A stretch of 64,000 nucleotides of DNA from DASUHT01 sp038230835 (GTDB lineage Bacteria > Actinomycetota > Thermoleophilia > Gaiellales > JAICJC01), in contig JBBRMM010000009.1 of assembly GCA_038230835.1 (NCBI GenBank), forward strand, positions 67,161 to 131,160. Reading direction: 5' to 3'. The position numbers and the translations under genes were made by a program. Below the pieces are notes generated by a model that saw only the letters and a program-made list of their open reading frames with translations, had not been told where the DNA came from and made no database searches. The first letter of the stretch is position 1; the number at the start of each line of letters is the position of its first letter. This document shows, piece after piece, positions 1 to 8,950 of the stretch.

Positions 1-2
1 CG

Positions 3-479
3 CAGCTCGACCAGGGCCGGCCGCTGGAGGCCGAACCGGTCGACCTGACCTCCGTCGTCACCGAGCTCGTGGCGGACCACCGGATGCTCCGGCCAGAGTG
101 GCCGATCGAGCTGGACGCTGTGCCCGTCACCCTCGTAGGCGACGAGCAGCGGCTGCGCCAGGCGGTTCGGAACCTGCTCTCCAACGCGTGCGCGCACACC
201 CCGGCGGGTACGCACGTCAGCGTCCATGTGCAGATCCGCGACGCGTCCGCAGTCGTCGAGGTGGCCGACGACGGGCCGGGACTCGCGCCCGAGGAGGCGG
301 AGCGGGTGTTCGAGCGCTTCTTCCGCTCCGACCCGTCGCGCACGCGGGCACGCGGTGGCACGGGTCTGGGATTGTCGATCGTGTCGGCAATCGCCGAGGC
401 TCACGCGGGACGGGCCGAGCTGGACAGCACTCCCGGCCAAGGCAGCATGTTTCGGCTCGTGCTGCCGACCGCGCGGTAG
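3..479 (+). CDS. Sensor histidine kinase, C-terminal part (5' end outside window)
   Basis: The reading frame is open from the window edge, so the sensor and dimerisation parts are missing. What remains is the HATPase_c domain. It has an N-box (RNLLSNACAHTP), a G1 box (DDGPGL), an F-box (FERFF) and a G2 box (GGTGLGLSIV). It would bind ATP and phosphorylate a partner response regulator. It ends 13 bases before a response regulator gene, which is itself translationally coupled to a second, complete kinase. This kinase may therefore belong to a pair whose regulator lies upstream of the window. Confidence 0.9.
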   Translation, partial: QLDQGRPLEAEPVDLTSVVTELVADHRMLRPEWPIELDAVPVTLVGDEQRLRQAVRNLLSNACAHTPAGTHVSVHVQIRDASAVVEVADDGPGLAPEEAERVFERFFRSDPSRTRARGGTGLGLSIVSAIAEAHAGRAELDSTPGQGSMFRLVLPTAR

Positions 480-492
480 CTACACTCGAGAC

Positions 493-1149
493 ATGTCCGA
501 GACGGTACTGGTGGTGGAAGACGACCGGCCGGTGGCGCGGATGCTCGCACGCACCCTGGACGCCGAAGGCTTCGACACCCAGCTGGCGGCAGACGGTGGA
601 GCCGCCCTGGCCGCCGTCGAGGCCGGGGCCTTGGATGCGATCGTGCTCGACGTCGTCATGCCCGGCATGGACGGGCTCGCCGTCGCCCGCCGCCTGCGGG
701 CCAAGGGCGTCGCGGTGCCGATTCTGATGCTGACCGCTCGGGACGCGGTTGCCGATCGCGTCGCGGGCCTCGAGGCGGGCGCCGACGACTACCTCGTGAA
801 GCCGTTCGCCGCCGAGGAGCTGGTGGCGCGCATCCGCGCTCTGCTCAGGCGAGGAGGCGGGCGCCGGATCGTGTTTGCCGACCTCGACTTCGACTCCGAC
901 GCGCGAGTCGCGACCCGCGCGGGCCGGGCGATCGACCTGACCGCCCGCGAAGCCGCGCTGCTCGAGCTGCTGATGCGGCATCCAGGCAAGGTCGTGTCGC
1001 GCCGTGAGGCGCTGCTGGGTGCCTGGAGCGACGGCACCGCGGAAACCGAGAACGTGGTTGACCGCTATGTCGCCTATCTGCGCCGCAAACTGGGGCCCCC
1101 GCCGCTGATCCACACGGTGCGCGGGGTTGGTTTCGTGCTTCGCCGGTGA
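493..1149 (+). CDS. OmpR/PhoB-family response regulator
   Basis: 218 residues. The receiver domain (about 1-120) has the acidic pair D10/D11, phospho-acceptor D53 in LDVVMPGMDG, T81 and K103 in DDYLVKPF. The C-terminal part (about 130-218) is a winged-helix DNA-binding domain ending RGVGFVLRR. The ATG at 493 is preceded by TACACT (481-486) with only 6 bases between, so it has its own leaderless-type promoter although it closely follows a kinase gene. Its stop overlaps the start of the next kinase (GTGA), so the functional pair is probably this gene and the kinase at 1146. Confidence 0.95.
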   Translation: MSETVLVVEDDRPVARMLARTLDAEGFDTQLAADGGAALAAVEAGALDAIVLDVVMPGMDGLAVARRLRAKGVAVPILMLTARDAVADRVAGLEAGADDYLVKPFAAEELVARIRALLRRGGGRRIVFADLDFDSDARVATRAGRAIDLTAREAALLELLMRHPGKVVSRREALLGAWSDGTAETENVVDRYVAYLRRKLGPPPLIHTVRGVGFVLRR

Positions 1150-2561
1150 GCCCGTTCCGGCGCGCTCGCCCCCGGCCTCGTCTGCGCACCCGGATCGTCG
1201 TGGCGGCGGCCGCGTCCATCCTGGTCGCCGTCGTCATCCTCGGCACGGCCGTGCAGATGCTTCTGGATCGGCACCTGCACCAGGCGCTGGACACCACACT
1301 GCGCAACCGAGCGGCCGAGATCGCCCGGCTGAACGCCTCCGCGCCCGCGCTGCTGCGGTCGCCCAGTGTGATCGAGGCGTCTGTCGGGCCCAATCCGCTC
1401 GAGGTCGAGGTGGTCGATCGGCGAGGGGCGATCGTGACCCGCTCCCCGTCACTGGGTGGGGCAACGATTCCGGCGCGGGCGCTGGTCAGGGCGGCGCTGG
1501 GCGGCGGTCGGGCGGGATACGCAGACGGCCGTGTCGGCGATCAGGCAGTCCGCATCTACGTGGCGCCGCTGGCCGAATTCGGAGGTCCCGCGTCCGGTGG
1601 AGCGGTGATCGTCGCCGCGAGCACCGAGCCCGTGTCGTCCACCCTGGCCGAGTCGCGGGCACTGATCCTGCTGTCTGCTCTCGCGGCGGCGGTGCTTGTG
1701 GTGCCGATCGCGTTCCTGCTGGCCGGCCGGGCGCTGGTGCCACTGCGACGGCTGGCTGAAGGCGCCGAGGCGATCGAGCAACGAGGGGACCCGGCGATGC
1801 GGCTTGCGGCGGCCTCCCCGGACGGCCGGGTGCCGGACGAGGTGGGCCGGCTGGCCGACACCCTCAACCGCATGCTGTCGGCACTCGACGCCGCTCGCGA
1901 TCTCGAGCGCAGGTTCATCGCCGACGCGTCACACGAGCTGCGAAATCCGCTCGCCGCGCTGCGCGGAAACGCCGACTACCTGGCCCGCAACGGCGCTGAT
2001 CCCCAGGCCCTCGACGATCTGCGCTCGGACGCCGAGCGGCTCGCCCGGCTGGTGGACGAACTGTTGGCACTCGCCCGCGAGGATGCGACAGAGCTTCCGC
2101 AGCAGGAGCTGCGGCTCGACGAGGTGGCAGCTACGGTGGCGGACGAGCGGGTGCGGGTGCTCGCACGCGACCCCGGGTGGGTGCGAGGCGACCGGCCGTC
2201 GCTCGAGCGTGCGCTCGCCAACCTCGTCTCCAACGCCCGCCGGCATGGGCCCACGGGCGAGCCGATCGAGGTCGAGGTGTGCCGGCACGGCGACCGCGTG
2301 CTGCTCTCGGTGGTGGATCGTGGGCCGGGAATCCACACCGACCAGCTCGAGCTCGCGACCCGCCGGTTCTGGCGGGGGGCCGGTGTTTCCGGCGAGGAGG
2401 GCTCCGGTCTCGGGCTGGCCCTGGTCAAGGCGGCTGCCGAACGCCATGGCGGGCGGCTTGTCATCGAGGGGTCGCGGTTCACGATCGAGCTGCCGGCTCT
2501 CACACGGATCTCAGAGCCCGCGGCTACAACTCCGGTAGAACCGTCGGAAGGGCACGAATGA
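1146..2561 (+). CDS. Sensor histidine kinase (HAMP type)
   Basis: 471 residues. A basic N-terminus is followed by a membrane segment (about 17-40), an extracytoplasmic sensor region (about 41-160), a second membrane segment (about 160-185) and a HAMP linker. The HisKA box holds the phospho-accepting His in SHELRNPL. N-box (NLVSNARRH), G1 (VDRGPGI) and G2 (GSGLGLAL) motifs follow. It starts with GTG inside the stop of the response regulator. The downstream exported-protein and ABC-exporter genes also overlap in series, so the sensor probably controls or belongs with that export function; the signal is unknown. Confidence 0.94.
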   Translation: MSPFRRARPRPRLRTRIVVAAAASILVAVVILGTAVQMLLDRHLHQALDTTLRNRAAEIARLNASAPALLRSPSVIEASVGPNPLEVEVVDRRGAIVTRSPSLGGATIPARALVRAALGGGRAGYADGRVGDQAVRIYVAPLAEFGGPASGGAVIVAASTEPVSSTLAESRALILLSALAAAVLVVPIAFLLAGRALVPLRRLAEGAEAIEQRGDPAMRLAAASPDGRVPDEVGRLADTLNRMLSALDAARDLERRFIADASHELRNPLAALRGNADYLARNGADPQALDDLRSDAERLARLVDELLALAREDATELPQQELRLDEVAATVADERVRVLARDPGWVRGDRPSLERALANLVSNARRHGPTGEPIEVEVCRHGDRVLLSVVDRGPGIHTDQLELATRRFWRGAGVSGEEGSGLGLALVKAAAERHGGRLVIEGSRFTIELPALTRISEPAATTPVEPSEGHE

Positions 2562-3724
2562 ACATCCTGCGTCGCATATCGACTCTCCGCCTCGTGATCG
2601 GGATCGCCGCCGTGGCGGCGGTCTCCACAGTGGCGGCCATCGCCTTCGCATCCGAGGGTGGCCCCAAACCTCCACCGCGGCCGCTGGCGCAGGTGATCCG
2701 AAACGCCCTCTCGGCGAAACCCGTGCAGGGGGTGACGGCCCGCATCAGCTTCACCGACAGGCTCTTCCCGGGTGGGTCGCTGAGCTCGAGCTCGCCGCTC
2801 GTCTCCGGTGCGTCGGGGCGGTTGTGGGCCTCGGGCGGCCGCGTGCGCCTCGAGCTGCAGTCCGGCACCGGCGACACCGAGATCGGGTTCGACGGGCACA
2901 CGCTGGTCGTCTACGACGTTTCCAGCAACACCGTCTACGAGCTGCCGGTGAAGCACTCCGCGCCGTCGCGTACGCACCCGGACACCACGGCGGCGCATCG
3001 GGTTCCGTCGCTGCTCGACATCCGTCACGCGTTGGCCCGGATCGCCCAGCGGGTGACGCTGACCGGCGCCATCCCGGGCGATGTCGCCGGCCGGCCGGCG
3101 TACAGCGTCCGCGTCTCGCCCAGCCATGACGGAGGCCTGCTGGGCGCCGTACAACTGGCCTGGGACGCCGAGCACGGGGTTCCGCTCTCGATCGCGGTCT
3201 ACAGCCAGGGCGACCCGTCGCCGGTGCTGGCTCTGCGGGTCACCGACATCAGCTTCGGCAAGGTGTCGGGGTCGGTGCTGAACGTTCCGCTCGCTCCGGG
3301 CGTGAAGGTTGTCCGGGTACACGCTCCGGCGCGACCGGCGGCCTCGTCAACCGCGCATCACCCTGCGGTCGTCGGTGAGGCGGCGGTTGCTCGCGCCCTG
3401 AGCTTCCCGCTCAGTGCTCCGGCATCGCTGGTCGGCGTCCCTCGGCGGACGGTGCGGCTGGTCGACTGGTCGGGCACCCAGGCAGCACTCGCCGTGTACG
3501 GCCGAGGCCTGGGGGCGATCGTGGTCATCGAGCAGACCGCAACCGCGCAGGCGCACTCCCAGATCGGGTCGCTGCCGGGGGTGGCGATCAGGGGCGCAAC
3601 CGGTCACGAGTTGGCAACCGCGCTGGGGACGATCGTACAGTTCGACCGCGCCGGCGTTCGCTACACGGTGATCGGCTCGCTGCCCCCTGCGGCTGCCGAG
3701 GCCGCCGCGCGGGCGATAGGATGA
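2558..3724 (+). CDS. Exported LolA/RseB-like protein of unknown role
   Basis: 388 residues. An N-terminal hydrophobic segment (about 10-32) after a basic NILRR start is a signal anchor or signal peptide. The following about 240 residues have the beta-rich pattern of LolA/RseB-like lipoprotein carriers, including GFDGHTLVVYD and GRPAYSVRV. A second C-terminal domain of about 110 residues is not recognised. ATGA overlap with the kinase upstream and with the ABC ATPase downstream places it in the same operon, so a role in envelope sensing or in delivering a ligand to the transporter is plausible but inferred. Confidence 0.7.
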   Translation: MNILRRISTLRLVIGIAAVAAVSTVAAIAFASEGGPKPPPRPLAQVIRNALSAKPVQGVTARISFTDRLFPGGSLSSSSPLVSGASGRLWASGGRVRLELQSGTGDTEIGFDGHTLVVYDVSSNTVYELPVKHSAPSRTHPDTTAAHRVPSLLDIRHALARIAQRVTLTGAIPGDVAGRPAYSVRVSPSHDGGLLGAVQLAWDAEHGVPLSIAVYSQGDPSPVLALRVTDISFGKVSGSVLNVPLAPGVKVVRVHAPARPAASSTAHHPAVVGEAAVARALSFPLSAPASLVGVPRRTVRLVDWSGTQAALAVYGRGLGAIVVIEQTATAQAHSQIGSLPGVAIRGATGHELATALGTIVQFDRAGVRYTVIGSLPPAAAEAAARAIG

Positions 3725-4701
3725 GCGACCGGCCTGCGGATTCCGCGGGCTCCGGCCGCCCGGTCGAAGCCCGCGGACTGGTCAAGCGCTACGGTGACCT
3801 GGTTGCGGTCGACCGGGTCGATTTGACCGTCGAGCGCGGCGACGTGTACGGGTACCTGGGCCCCAACGGCGCCGGCAAGACGACGTCGCTGCGGATGCTG
3901 CTCGGTCTGATCCGACCCACCGACGGGACCGCGCTGCTGTTCGGCCGCGATCCGCTCGTGCTCGGCCGCCGAGCACTGGACGGGGTGGCCGGGTTTGTCG
4001 AGGCTCCGCGGTTCTACCCGTACCTGACCGGGCGCAAGAACCTGGAGCTGCTGGCGGCGTTCGACGGCGGAGAGGCCCGAGCGCTGGTCGACGAGGTGCT
4101 GGGCACGGTCGAGTTGGCTGACCGCGCGGGCGACAAGGTCGGCGGCTACTCGCACGGCATGAAGCAGCGCCTGGGAATCGCCGGCGCACTGCTTCGTCGC
4201 CCCCGGCTGCTGATCCTTGACGAGCCCAACACCGGGCTCGATCCGGCGGGCATGCGCGACATGAAGGCACTGATCCGGCGGCTGTCCGGTGAGGGCATCA
4301 CCGTCCTGCTCTCGAGCCACCAGATGGCCGACGTGGAGGAGATGTGCAACCGGGTCGCGATCATCAACAAGGGGAGGATCCTGTACGAGGGCGACGTCGA
4401 AAGCCTGCGTCACTCGCTGGGCGTGTCGTACCGGCTGCGGGCGTCGGACATCGAGCGGGCTGTCGGGGTGGCGCGTGGGCTCGGGCTGGCAGAGGTCACC
4501 CAGGACGCCGAGGAGATGCGCTTCGAAGCCGAGGACGAGCGGGATGTCGAGCGGTTCGTCGCCGCGCTGACCACGGCCGGTGTCGGCGTGCGCGCCCTCG
4601 TCCCTGCTCGAGCCACGCTCGAGCAGGTGTTCTTCCAGCTCACCGAGCCCGACGAGCAGACGCCGTCGCAACCTGCCGCGACTCTGGAGCACGCCGTCTG
4701 A
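3721..4701 (+). CDS. ABC transporter ATP-binding protein
   Basis: 326 residues. It has Walker A GPNGAGKTT, a signature loop YSHGMKQR in place of LSGGQ (usual for the drug/antibiotic-export DrrA-like group), Walker B LLILDEPNTGLDP, and a switch His in SSHQMAD. A C-terminal extension of about 90 residues after the ATPase core is typical of this subfamily. It would power the ABC-2 type membrane protein encoded next, whose start overlaps this stop by one base. The substrate is unknown. Confidence 0.93.
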   Translation: MSDRPADSAGSGRPVEARGLVKRYGDLVAVDRVDLTVERGDVYGYLGPNGAGKTTSLRMLLGLIRPTDGTALLFGRDPLVLGRRALDGVAGFVEAPRFYPYLTGRKNLELLAAFDGGEARALVDEVLGTVELADRAGDKVGGYSHGMKQRLGIAGALLRRPRLLILDEPNTGLDPAGMRDMKALIRRLSGEGITVLLSSHQMADVEEMCNRVAIINKGRILYEGDVESLRHSLGVSYRLRASDIERAVGVARGLGLAEVTQDAEEMRFEAEDERDVERFVAALTTAGVGVRALVPARATLEQVFFQLTEPDEQTPSQPAATLEHAV

Positions 4702-5516
4702 TGCCCACCTTCGTGACCGCATACACCTGGGAGCTGCGCAAGCTCGCGCGTCAGAAGCGCACCTACCTGGGCCTGGGCGCCGCGACCGCGGTGCCGGTGA
4801 TCTTCGTGACCGCACTGGCCCTGCAGAGCGGATCGCCCAACGACGTCGCGTTCGGCAAGTACGTGCGCGAGTCTGGCCTGGCCATCCCGTTGGTGCTGCT
4901 GCTCTTCTCGTCGGTATGGCTGTTCCCGCTGGTGACGGCCCTGGTCGCCGGAGACATCATTGCGGCAGAGGATCACAACGGCACCCTCAAGACGATCCTC
5001 ACACGGTCGCTCGATCGCGGCCAGGTGTTCGCCGGCAAGCTGCTGGCGGCGGTCACCTACGCTGCGCTGGCGCTGCTGCTGATGGGCACGGTGGGCGTGG
5101 TCGCGGGGAGCCTCAAGTCCGGCTTCAACCCGCTGATCAGCCTGTCGGGGACACGGGTGTCGGCGCTCCACGGGCTGGGCCTCGTCGCGGCCAGCTTTGC
5201 GGTCTACCTGATCCCCGCGGTGGCGGTCGTCGGCATCGGCCTGCTGCTCTCGGCACTCACCCGAAACAGCGCCGGCGCCGTGGTTGGCACGTTGATGACG
5301 GCGCTGCTGATGCAGCTTGTGGGCATCCTGCCCGGCTTGGGCTCGTGGCAGCCGTATCTGCTCACGACGCAGTTCCAGGCCTGGCAGGGGTTCTTTCAGA
5401 CGCCGACGGACTGGACGCCGATCGTGCGCGCGGTCTGGGTGTGCGCGGTGTACGGGGTGCCGTGCATCGCGGGGGCGTACCTGATCTTCCTGCGGCGCGA
5501 CGTGGCTGGGGGATAG
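4701..5516 (+). CDS. ABC-2 type transporter permease
   Basis: 271 residues with about six membrane segments and an amphipathic N-terminus (TYTWELRKLARQKR). After the second membrane segment comes the family motif EDHNGTLKTILTRSLDRGQVFAGK. It is the membrane partner of the ATPase just upstream and is the last gene of the overlapping kinase/regulator/exporter operon. Length and topology are normal for ABC-2 half permeases, which act as dimers. Confidence 0.92.
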   Translation: MPTFVTAYTWELRKLARQKRTYLGLGAATAVPVIFVTALALQSGSPNDVAFGKYVRESGLAIPLVLLLFSSVWLFPLVTALVAGDIIAAEDHNGTLKTILTRSLDRGQVFAGKLLAAVTYAALALLLMGTVGVVAGSLKSGFNPLISLSGTRVSALHGLGLVAASFAVYLIPAVAVVGIGLLLSALTRNSAGAVVGTLMTALLMQLVGILPGLGSWQPYLLTTQFQAWQGFFQTPTDWTPIVRAVWVCAVYGVPCIAGAYLIFLRRDVAGG

Positions 5517-5600
5517 TCCACCGCCGGAAGCGACGGCGTCCGTGTAGGGTGGACACGGCCGGCCGCGCCGGTCCGACACTCTCCAAGGGAGATCCGCGCC

Positions 5601-5828
5601 ATGACCAACCGCTTGCGTCTGCTCACCCCACTCATCCTCGCCGCAGTGCTGGCCCTCGCCGCCGGATGCGGCTCGTCGGGAGGCGGCACGTCGACACCGT
5701 CCGCCGGCTCGTCGTCGACGCCGACGTCCAGCGGGAGCAGCACGTCGAGCAGCATCCCGCAGAACAACGGCGGCGACGCGGATGCCGACAACAACGGCGG
5801 CCCCGACGACGGAGACGGGAACCTCTGA
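5601..5828 (+). CDS. Small low-complexity lipoprotein
   Basis: 75 residues. There is a clear lipoprotein signal with basic NRLRL, a hydrophobic core and lipobox LAAG-C at about residue 23. The mature part is almost only Gly, Ser, Thr, Pro, Asn and Asp, with no recognisable fold. It would be anchored on the outer face of the membrane. AAGGGAGA lies 9-16 bases before the ATG and serves as ribosome binding site. The downstream lipoprotein gene probably starts within its stop. Confidence 0.75.
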   Translation: MTNRLRLLTPLILAAVLALAAGCGSSGGGTSTPSAGSSSTPTSSGSSTSSSIPQNNGGDADADNNGGPDDGDGNL

Positions 5829-6394
5829 CCCATCGGTCGGCGGCACTCCTGGCGGCGCTGGCGCTCGCCGGCGCCGCCGGATGCGGTGGGAACGGCGCGG
5901 CCCCCGCCGCGTCGGGGGCGTTCGGGTGGCTGCGCCCAGCCGCCCCGCCGGCAGGGTGGTCACGGCTGACCTTGGCGTCGGGAGCGGTCGTACTTGCGGT
6001 ACCTCCCGGCTGGGCGCAGATTCACGGAGACGGGGGAACGGTGTCGGCTGCCCAGCGGCGCGGCGGCTCGATCGTCGGCTACCTGAACGTGACGCCCCGT
6101 CAGGCCGGGGAGACGTTGCCGGGGTGGGCGGCGTTTCGGATCCACCACGACGTCGAGGAGGGCAACACCTCGGTGCGGCTGATCGACCAGGCGCAGGGCC
6201 TGCACTTCCGATCCGGCTCAGGATCGTGCGTGATCGACGTCTACCGCACGTCGAGCGGCGCCAGCTACCGTGAGATCGCCTGCATCGTGGCCGGCCGCAC
6301 CGGCACGTATGTGGTCATCGGCGCCGCGCCGCCGAGCTCGTGGGGATCGGCGGGATCGCAGATCGAGCGCTCGATCTCCGCATTCATGGGCTGA
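5825..6394 (+). CDS. Lipoprotein of unknown function
   Basis: About 189 residues. A short signal (HRSAALLAALALAGAAGC) ends in a lipobox Cys. The mature part includes PPAGWSRLTLASGAVVLAVPPGW, a pattern of small exported actinobacterial proteins related to PsbP/LpqN-like folds; this assignment is weak. No ATG, GTG or TTG stands just before the signal, so the most economical start is CTG at 5825, overlapping the upstream stop as CTGA like other junctions nearby. The start is uncertain. Confidence 0.62.
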   Translation: MTHRSAALLAALALAGAAGCGGNGAAPAASGAFGWLRPAAPPAGWSRLTLASGAVVLAVPPGWAQIHGDGGTVSAAQRRGGSIVGYLNVTPRQAGETLPGWAAFRIHHDVEEGNTSVRLIDQAQGLHFRSGSGSCVIDVYRTSSGASYREIACIVAGRTGTYVVIGAAPPSSWGSAGSQIERSISAFMG

Positions 6395-6407
6395 TCCCGG
6401 CTCGAGC

Positions 6408-7328
6408 TCACAGCCAGTGCTTGCGCCGGAACCACCACAGCTGGGCGATCGTGGTGACGATGATCACCCCCCAGACGTAGGCGTACCCGAAGCTCCAGCG
6501 CAGCTCCGGGATGCTACGGAAGTTCTGCCCGTACAGTCCGACGATGAACGTGGGCAGCAGCAGCACCGATGCGATCACGGTCAGCCGCTTCATGACCTCG
6601 TTCTGGTCGTTGGCGATCTTGGCCTGGTGGAAGTCGCGCACCCCGGCCACCAGGTCGCGCGACAGGTCGAGCGCCTCGCTGCTTCGCAGCAGCTTGTCGT
6701 AGGCGTCGGCGAAGTGCAGCTCCACGTCGCGGTCGAACAGCTCGTCGCCGTCGTCCAGTTCCACCCGGTTGTCGATCACCCTGCGCACCGCGTCGCGGGT
6801 CGGCGAGAGCGTCTGGCGGATGTGCAGCAGATCGTGCCGCAGCTGGGTCAGGCGGCCACGCACGGTGGTCGTCGGCCACGCCTCGACGTTGTCCTCGAGC
6901 TCGTCGATCTCGTCGTTGAAGGCGTCGGTCAGGTCCAGGAACCGCTCGGCGACCTGATCGACCAGGTTGTAGGCGATCATCCCGACCGACCCGACCTTGC
7001 CCGCCTCGTGCAGCTTGAGCGTCGTCGAACAATCGAACGGCTCCCGGTCGGGAGCGGTCTTGCGGATGGTGATCACCGACGTGCGGGTCATGACCAGGTC
7101 GACCTCCTGGTAGTACACGTGGTCGTGGTCGCGATCCACGACCGGAACCAGGAACACCCCGAACACGTAGTCACCGTGGCTCTCCAGCGTCGGGCGAGGC
7201 TCGTCGTCATGCTGGGCCGGCGCGAGCAGTTGGTCGAGTGCCCGGGGGTGGAGTCGATCGCCGGCAAGCTGCTTCACCTCCGCCCGGTCGGGGTCGATCA
7301 GATCAATCCACGTGGGAGGTTCAGGCAC
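6408..7328 (-). CDS. corA: CorA-family divalent-cation channel with altered GMN motif
   Basis: 306 residues from a GTG at 7328, which sits 7 bases after TAACCT (leaderless-type promoter). A long cytoplasmic alpha/beta and helical domain is followed by two C-terminal membrane helices and a basic tail (WWFRRKHWL). The selectivity loop normally reads YGMNF..MPE; here it reads YGQNF..IPE, a Met to Gln change in the signature. Family members move Mg2+, Co2+ or Zn2+ as pentamers. The fold assignment is firm, but the ion preference cannot be assumed. Confidence 0.88.
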   Translation of the reverse strand: MPEPPTWIDLIDPDRAEVKQLAGDRLHPRALDQLLAPAQHDDEPRPTLESHGDYVFGVFLVPVVDRDHDHVYYQEVDLVMTRTSVITIRKTAPDREPFDCSTTLKLHEAGKVGSVGMIAYNLVDQVAERFLDLTDAFNDEIDELEDNVEAWPTTTVRGRLTQLRHDLLHIRQTLSPTRDAVRRVIDNRVELDDGDELFDRDVELHFADAYDKLLRSSEALDLSRDLVAGVRDFHQAKIANDQNEVMKRLTVIASVLLLPTFIVGLYGQNFRSIPELRWSFGYAYVWGVIIVTTIAQLWWFRRKHWL

Positions 7329-7354
7329 CGCCGCCAGGTTACCCGGAGGGTCGG

Positions 7355-8269
7355 TCAGAGCGGCTTCTCGTACACCACGAACTCCAACTTGACGTGCATC
7401 CCGACCTTCTCGTAGAGCGAGGTGGCTCCGGTCGGGTTGGCGGCGTCGACGCCGAGTTGGACCAGCTCCAGACCGCGCGCGGCGAACTCGCACAGGCTGT
7501 GCCGGAGCAGGGCCTCACCCAGACCACGCCGCCGCCATCCGGGACGCACGCCGAGGGCGTTCACCCACCCGCCCCCGTACCGCAACGAGCACTCCGCGAC
7601 GCCGGCGATGGTGTCGCCGGCGACGGCCGCAAACGACAGCTCGGGGTCGTGGTCGGGACGCGCGGCTCGCCGCTCCCGCCAGTCCTCGAACGCCTCGGGG
7701 ACGTTCCCCCAGTGGTCGGTGAACGCCTCCTCCTTGGCGGCGTGGAACTCGCGTTCGCGGCCGGCCACCCCGGCGACCCGGATCCCCTCCGGCCAACGCG
7801 GAGGGCCAGGGCGCTCGGCAAGGTCGATCAGCATCCGCCAGAAGTGCCTCGCGGCCGTATAGCCGTGCTCGCCGAGCAGCCGGCGGGCGGAGGCGTCACG
7901 CCCCGCGACGGCCGTTCGCAGGACCGTGCCGCGGATCTCCGCGATCCGCGCAGCGTGCTCGACGGCGTCCAGCAGGTAGCCGCCGAGTCCGTGGCCGGCG
8001 TACGCCGGGTGGACGTAGCCGTCGGCCTCGTACACGCCGTCGGAGAAGCGCAGCGTGGCATACGCCGCGGGTGTGCCGCCGCCTGACTCCACGAGCCAGG
8101 TACCGGTGGCGAGGTCGTACTCCCGCCAGTCGTGGAGAAGCTCGTCCGCGGTGAGCTCCGACTCACCCTCGAACTCCAACTCGAACCTGCGCACGAGGTC
8201 GGCGATCGGCTCGGCATCGGCCGGAGTGGCCCGTCGGACGCCGAAGCCCTGCGGAGGTACGGGATGCAC
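7355..8269 (-). CDS. Tandem GNAT acetyltransferase
   Basis: 304 residues with two GNAT folds. The N-terminal copy is weaker (AYAGHGLGGYLLDAVEHAA) and the C-terminal copy has the acetyl-CoA loop RPGWRRRGLGEALLRHSL. The GTG at 8269 is chosen because TACAAT stands exactly 6 bases upstream, matching the leaderless pattern elsewhere, although the frame stays open further upstream. The substrate is unknown; tandem GNATs include mycothiol synthase-like and small-molecule detoxifying enzymes. Divergent from the secreted-protein gene at 8383. Confidence 0.88.
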   Translation of the reverse strand: MHPVPPQGFGVRRATPADAEPIADLVRRFELEFEGESELTADELLHDWREYDLATGTWLVESGGGTPAAYATLRFSDGVYEADGYVHPAYAGHGLGGYLLDAVEHAARIAEIRGTVLRTAVAGRDASARRLLGEHGYTAARHFWRMLIDLAERPGPPRWPEGIRVAGVAGREREFHAAKEEAFTDHWGNVPEAFEDWRERRAARPDHDPELSFAAVAGDTIAGVAECSLRYGGGWVNALGVRPGWRRRGLGEALLRHSLCEFAARGLELVQLGVDAANPTGATSLYEKVGMHVKLEFVVYEKPL

Positions 8270-8310
8270 CGCGTGATTGTACGGGCGGACGGTGACCGGC
8301 TCGTCAGGGG

Positions 8311-8338
8311 TTGACGTATCGCGCAGTGAAGGGATACT
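8311..8338 (+). promoter_or_regulatory. Promoter of the secreted protein gene at 8383
   Basis: TTGACG (8311-8316) and GATACT (8333-8338) with a 16-base spacer. The ribosome binding site AGAAGGA (8371-8377) stands 5 bases before the ATG. Unlike most units in this window the gene has a real leader of about 40 bases. Confidence 0.6.
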
Positions 8339-8382
8339 GAACTTGCAGTTTACTCTGTTCACTATCAAAAAGAAGGACGCAG

Positions 8383-8877
8383 ATGAAGACCCCCCGAAGC
8401 ATCGCCGGCGCTATCGCCGGATTCGCGGTCGTCGCCTCGCTCTCGGTCGGCAGCGCGCAGGCGAGCCCGGACTTCGACCAGGCCAGCGGCAGCGGCAAGA
8501 CGTATCTCGGTGCCACGTTCGGCTTCGTCGCCAAGGCCAACCTGAACGGCGAGATCGAATATCAGAGTGCCGACCACAGCTTCCGCGCGCACTGCCACAA
8601 CCTGACCAGCGTCGACCGCCGCGTCCCGTGGGACCCGATGGACGACGGCACCGTGACCAAGGTGCGCGTGACCGCCACCTGCACCGACCAGAACGGCAAC
8701 ACCGTGTACTTCAAGGCGAAGCTGGCCGATCACGGTGAGCCCGGTACCGCCGACGACGAGCGCATCTTCTGGAGCTACGAGGGCAGCTACGCGCCGCAGG
8801 GCGCCCGCCCCACGAACTTCATCAGCGACTTCGGCGGGAGCATCTCCAACGGCAACCTGCAGGTCTTCTACCGCTAG
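8383..8877 (+). CDS. Small secreted protein resembling post-COAP-1 domain proteins
   Basis: 164 residues. A signal peptide (KTPRSIAGAIAGFAVVASLSVGSAQA) is cleaved around residue 28. The mature part has motifs of the post-COAP-1 type: ATFGFVAKANLNGEIEY, an H..CHN segment and DHGEPGTADDERIFW. These domains occur in exported actinobacterial and cyanobacterial proteins and have no known activity. It is monocistronic with its own promoter and followed by a strong hairpin. Confidence 0.8.
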   Translation: MKTPRSIAGAIAGFAVVASLSVGSAQASPDFDQASGSGKTYLGATFGFVAKANLNGEIEYQSADHSFRAHCHNLTSVDRRVPWDPMDDGTVTKVRVTATCTDQNGNTVYFKAKLADHGEPGTADDERIFWSYEGSYAPQGARPTNFISDFGGSISNGNLQVFYR

Positions 8878-8896
8878 CAGTTCGCGAGGGGGAGGG

Positions 8897-8942
8897 GGCG
8901 CGATGGCGCCGCGGCCGGGAGCCGCGGCGCCATTGTCGCGCC
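8897..8942. terminator. Strong hairpin between convergent genes
   Basis: A perfect 12-base stem (8904-8915 with 8921-8932) around a 5-base loop is extended by GGCGCGA/TCGCGCC (8897-8903 with 8936-8942) across a 3-base bulge. It lies between two converging genes and can act on both strands. There is no U tract, as is common in G+C-rich actinobacteria. Confidence 0.65.
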
Positions 8943-8950
8943 ACGATCCG

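Noticed and set aside
4410..5963. A 517-codon minus-strand frame opposite the ABC genes and lipoprotein
   Set aside because: Same antisense artefact; the plus-strand genes have clear motifs and coupled starts.
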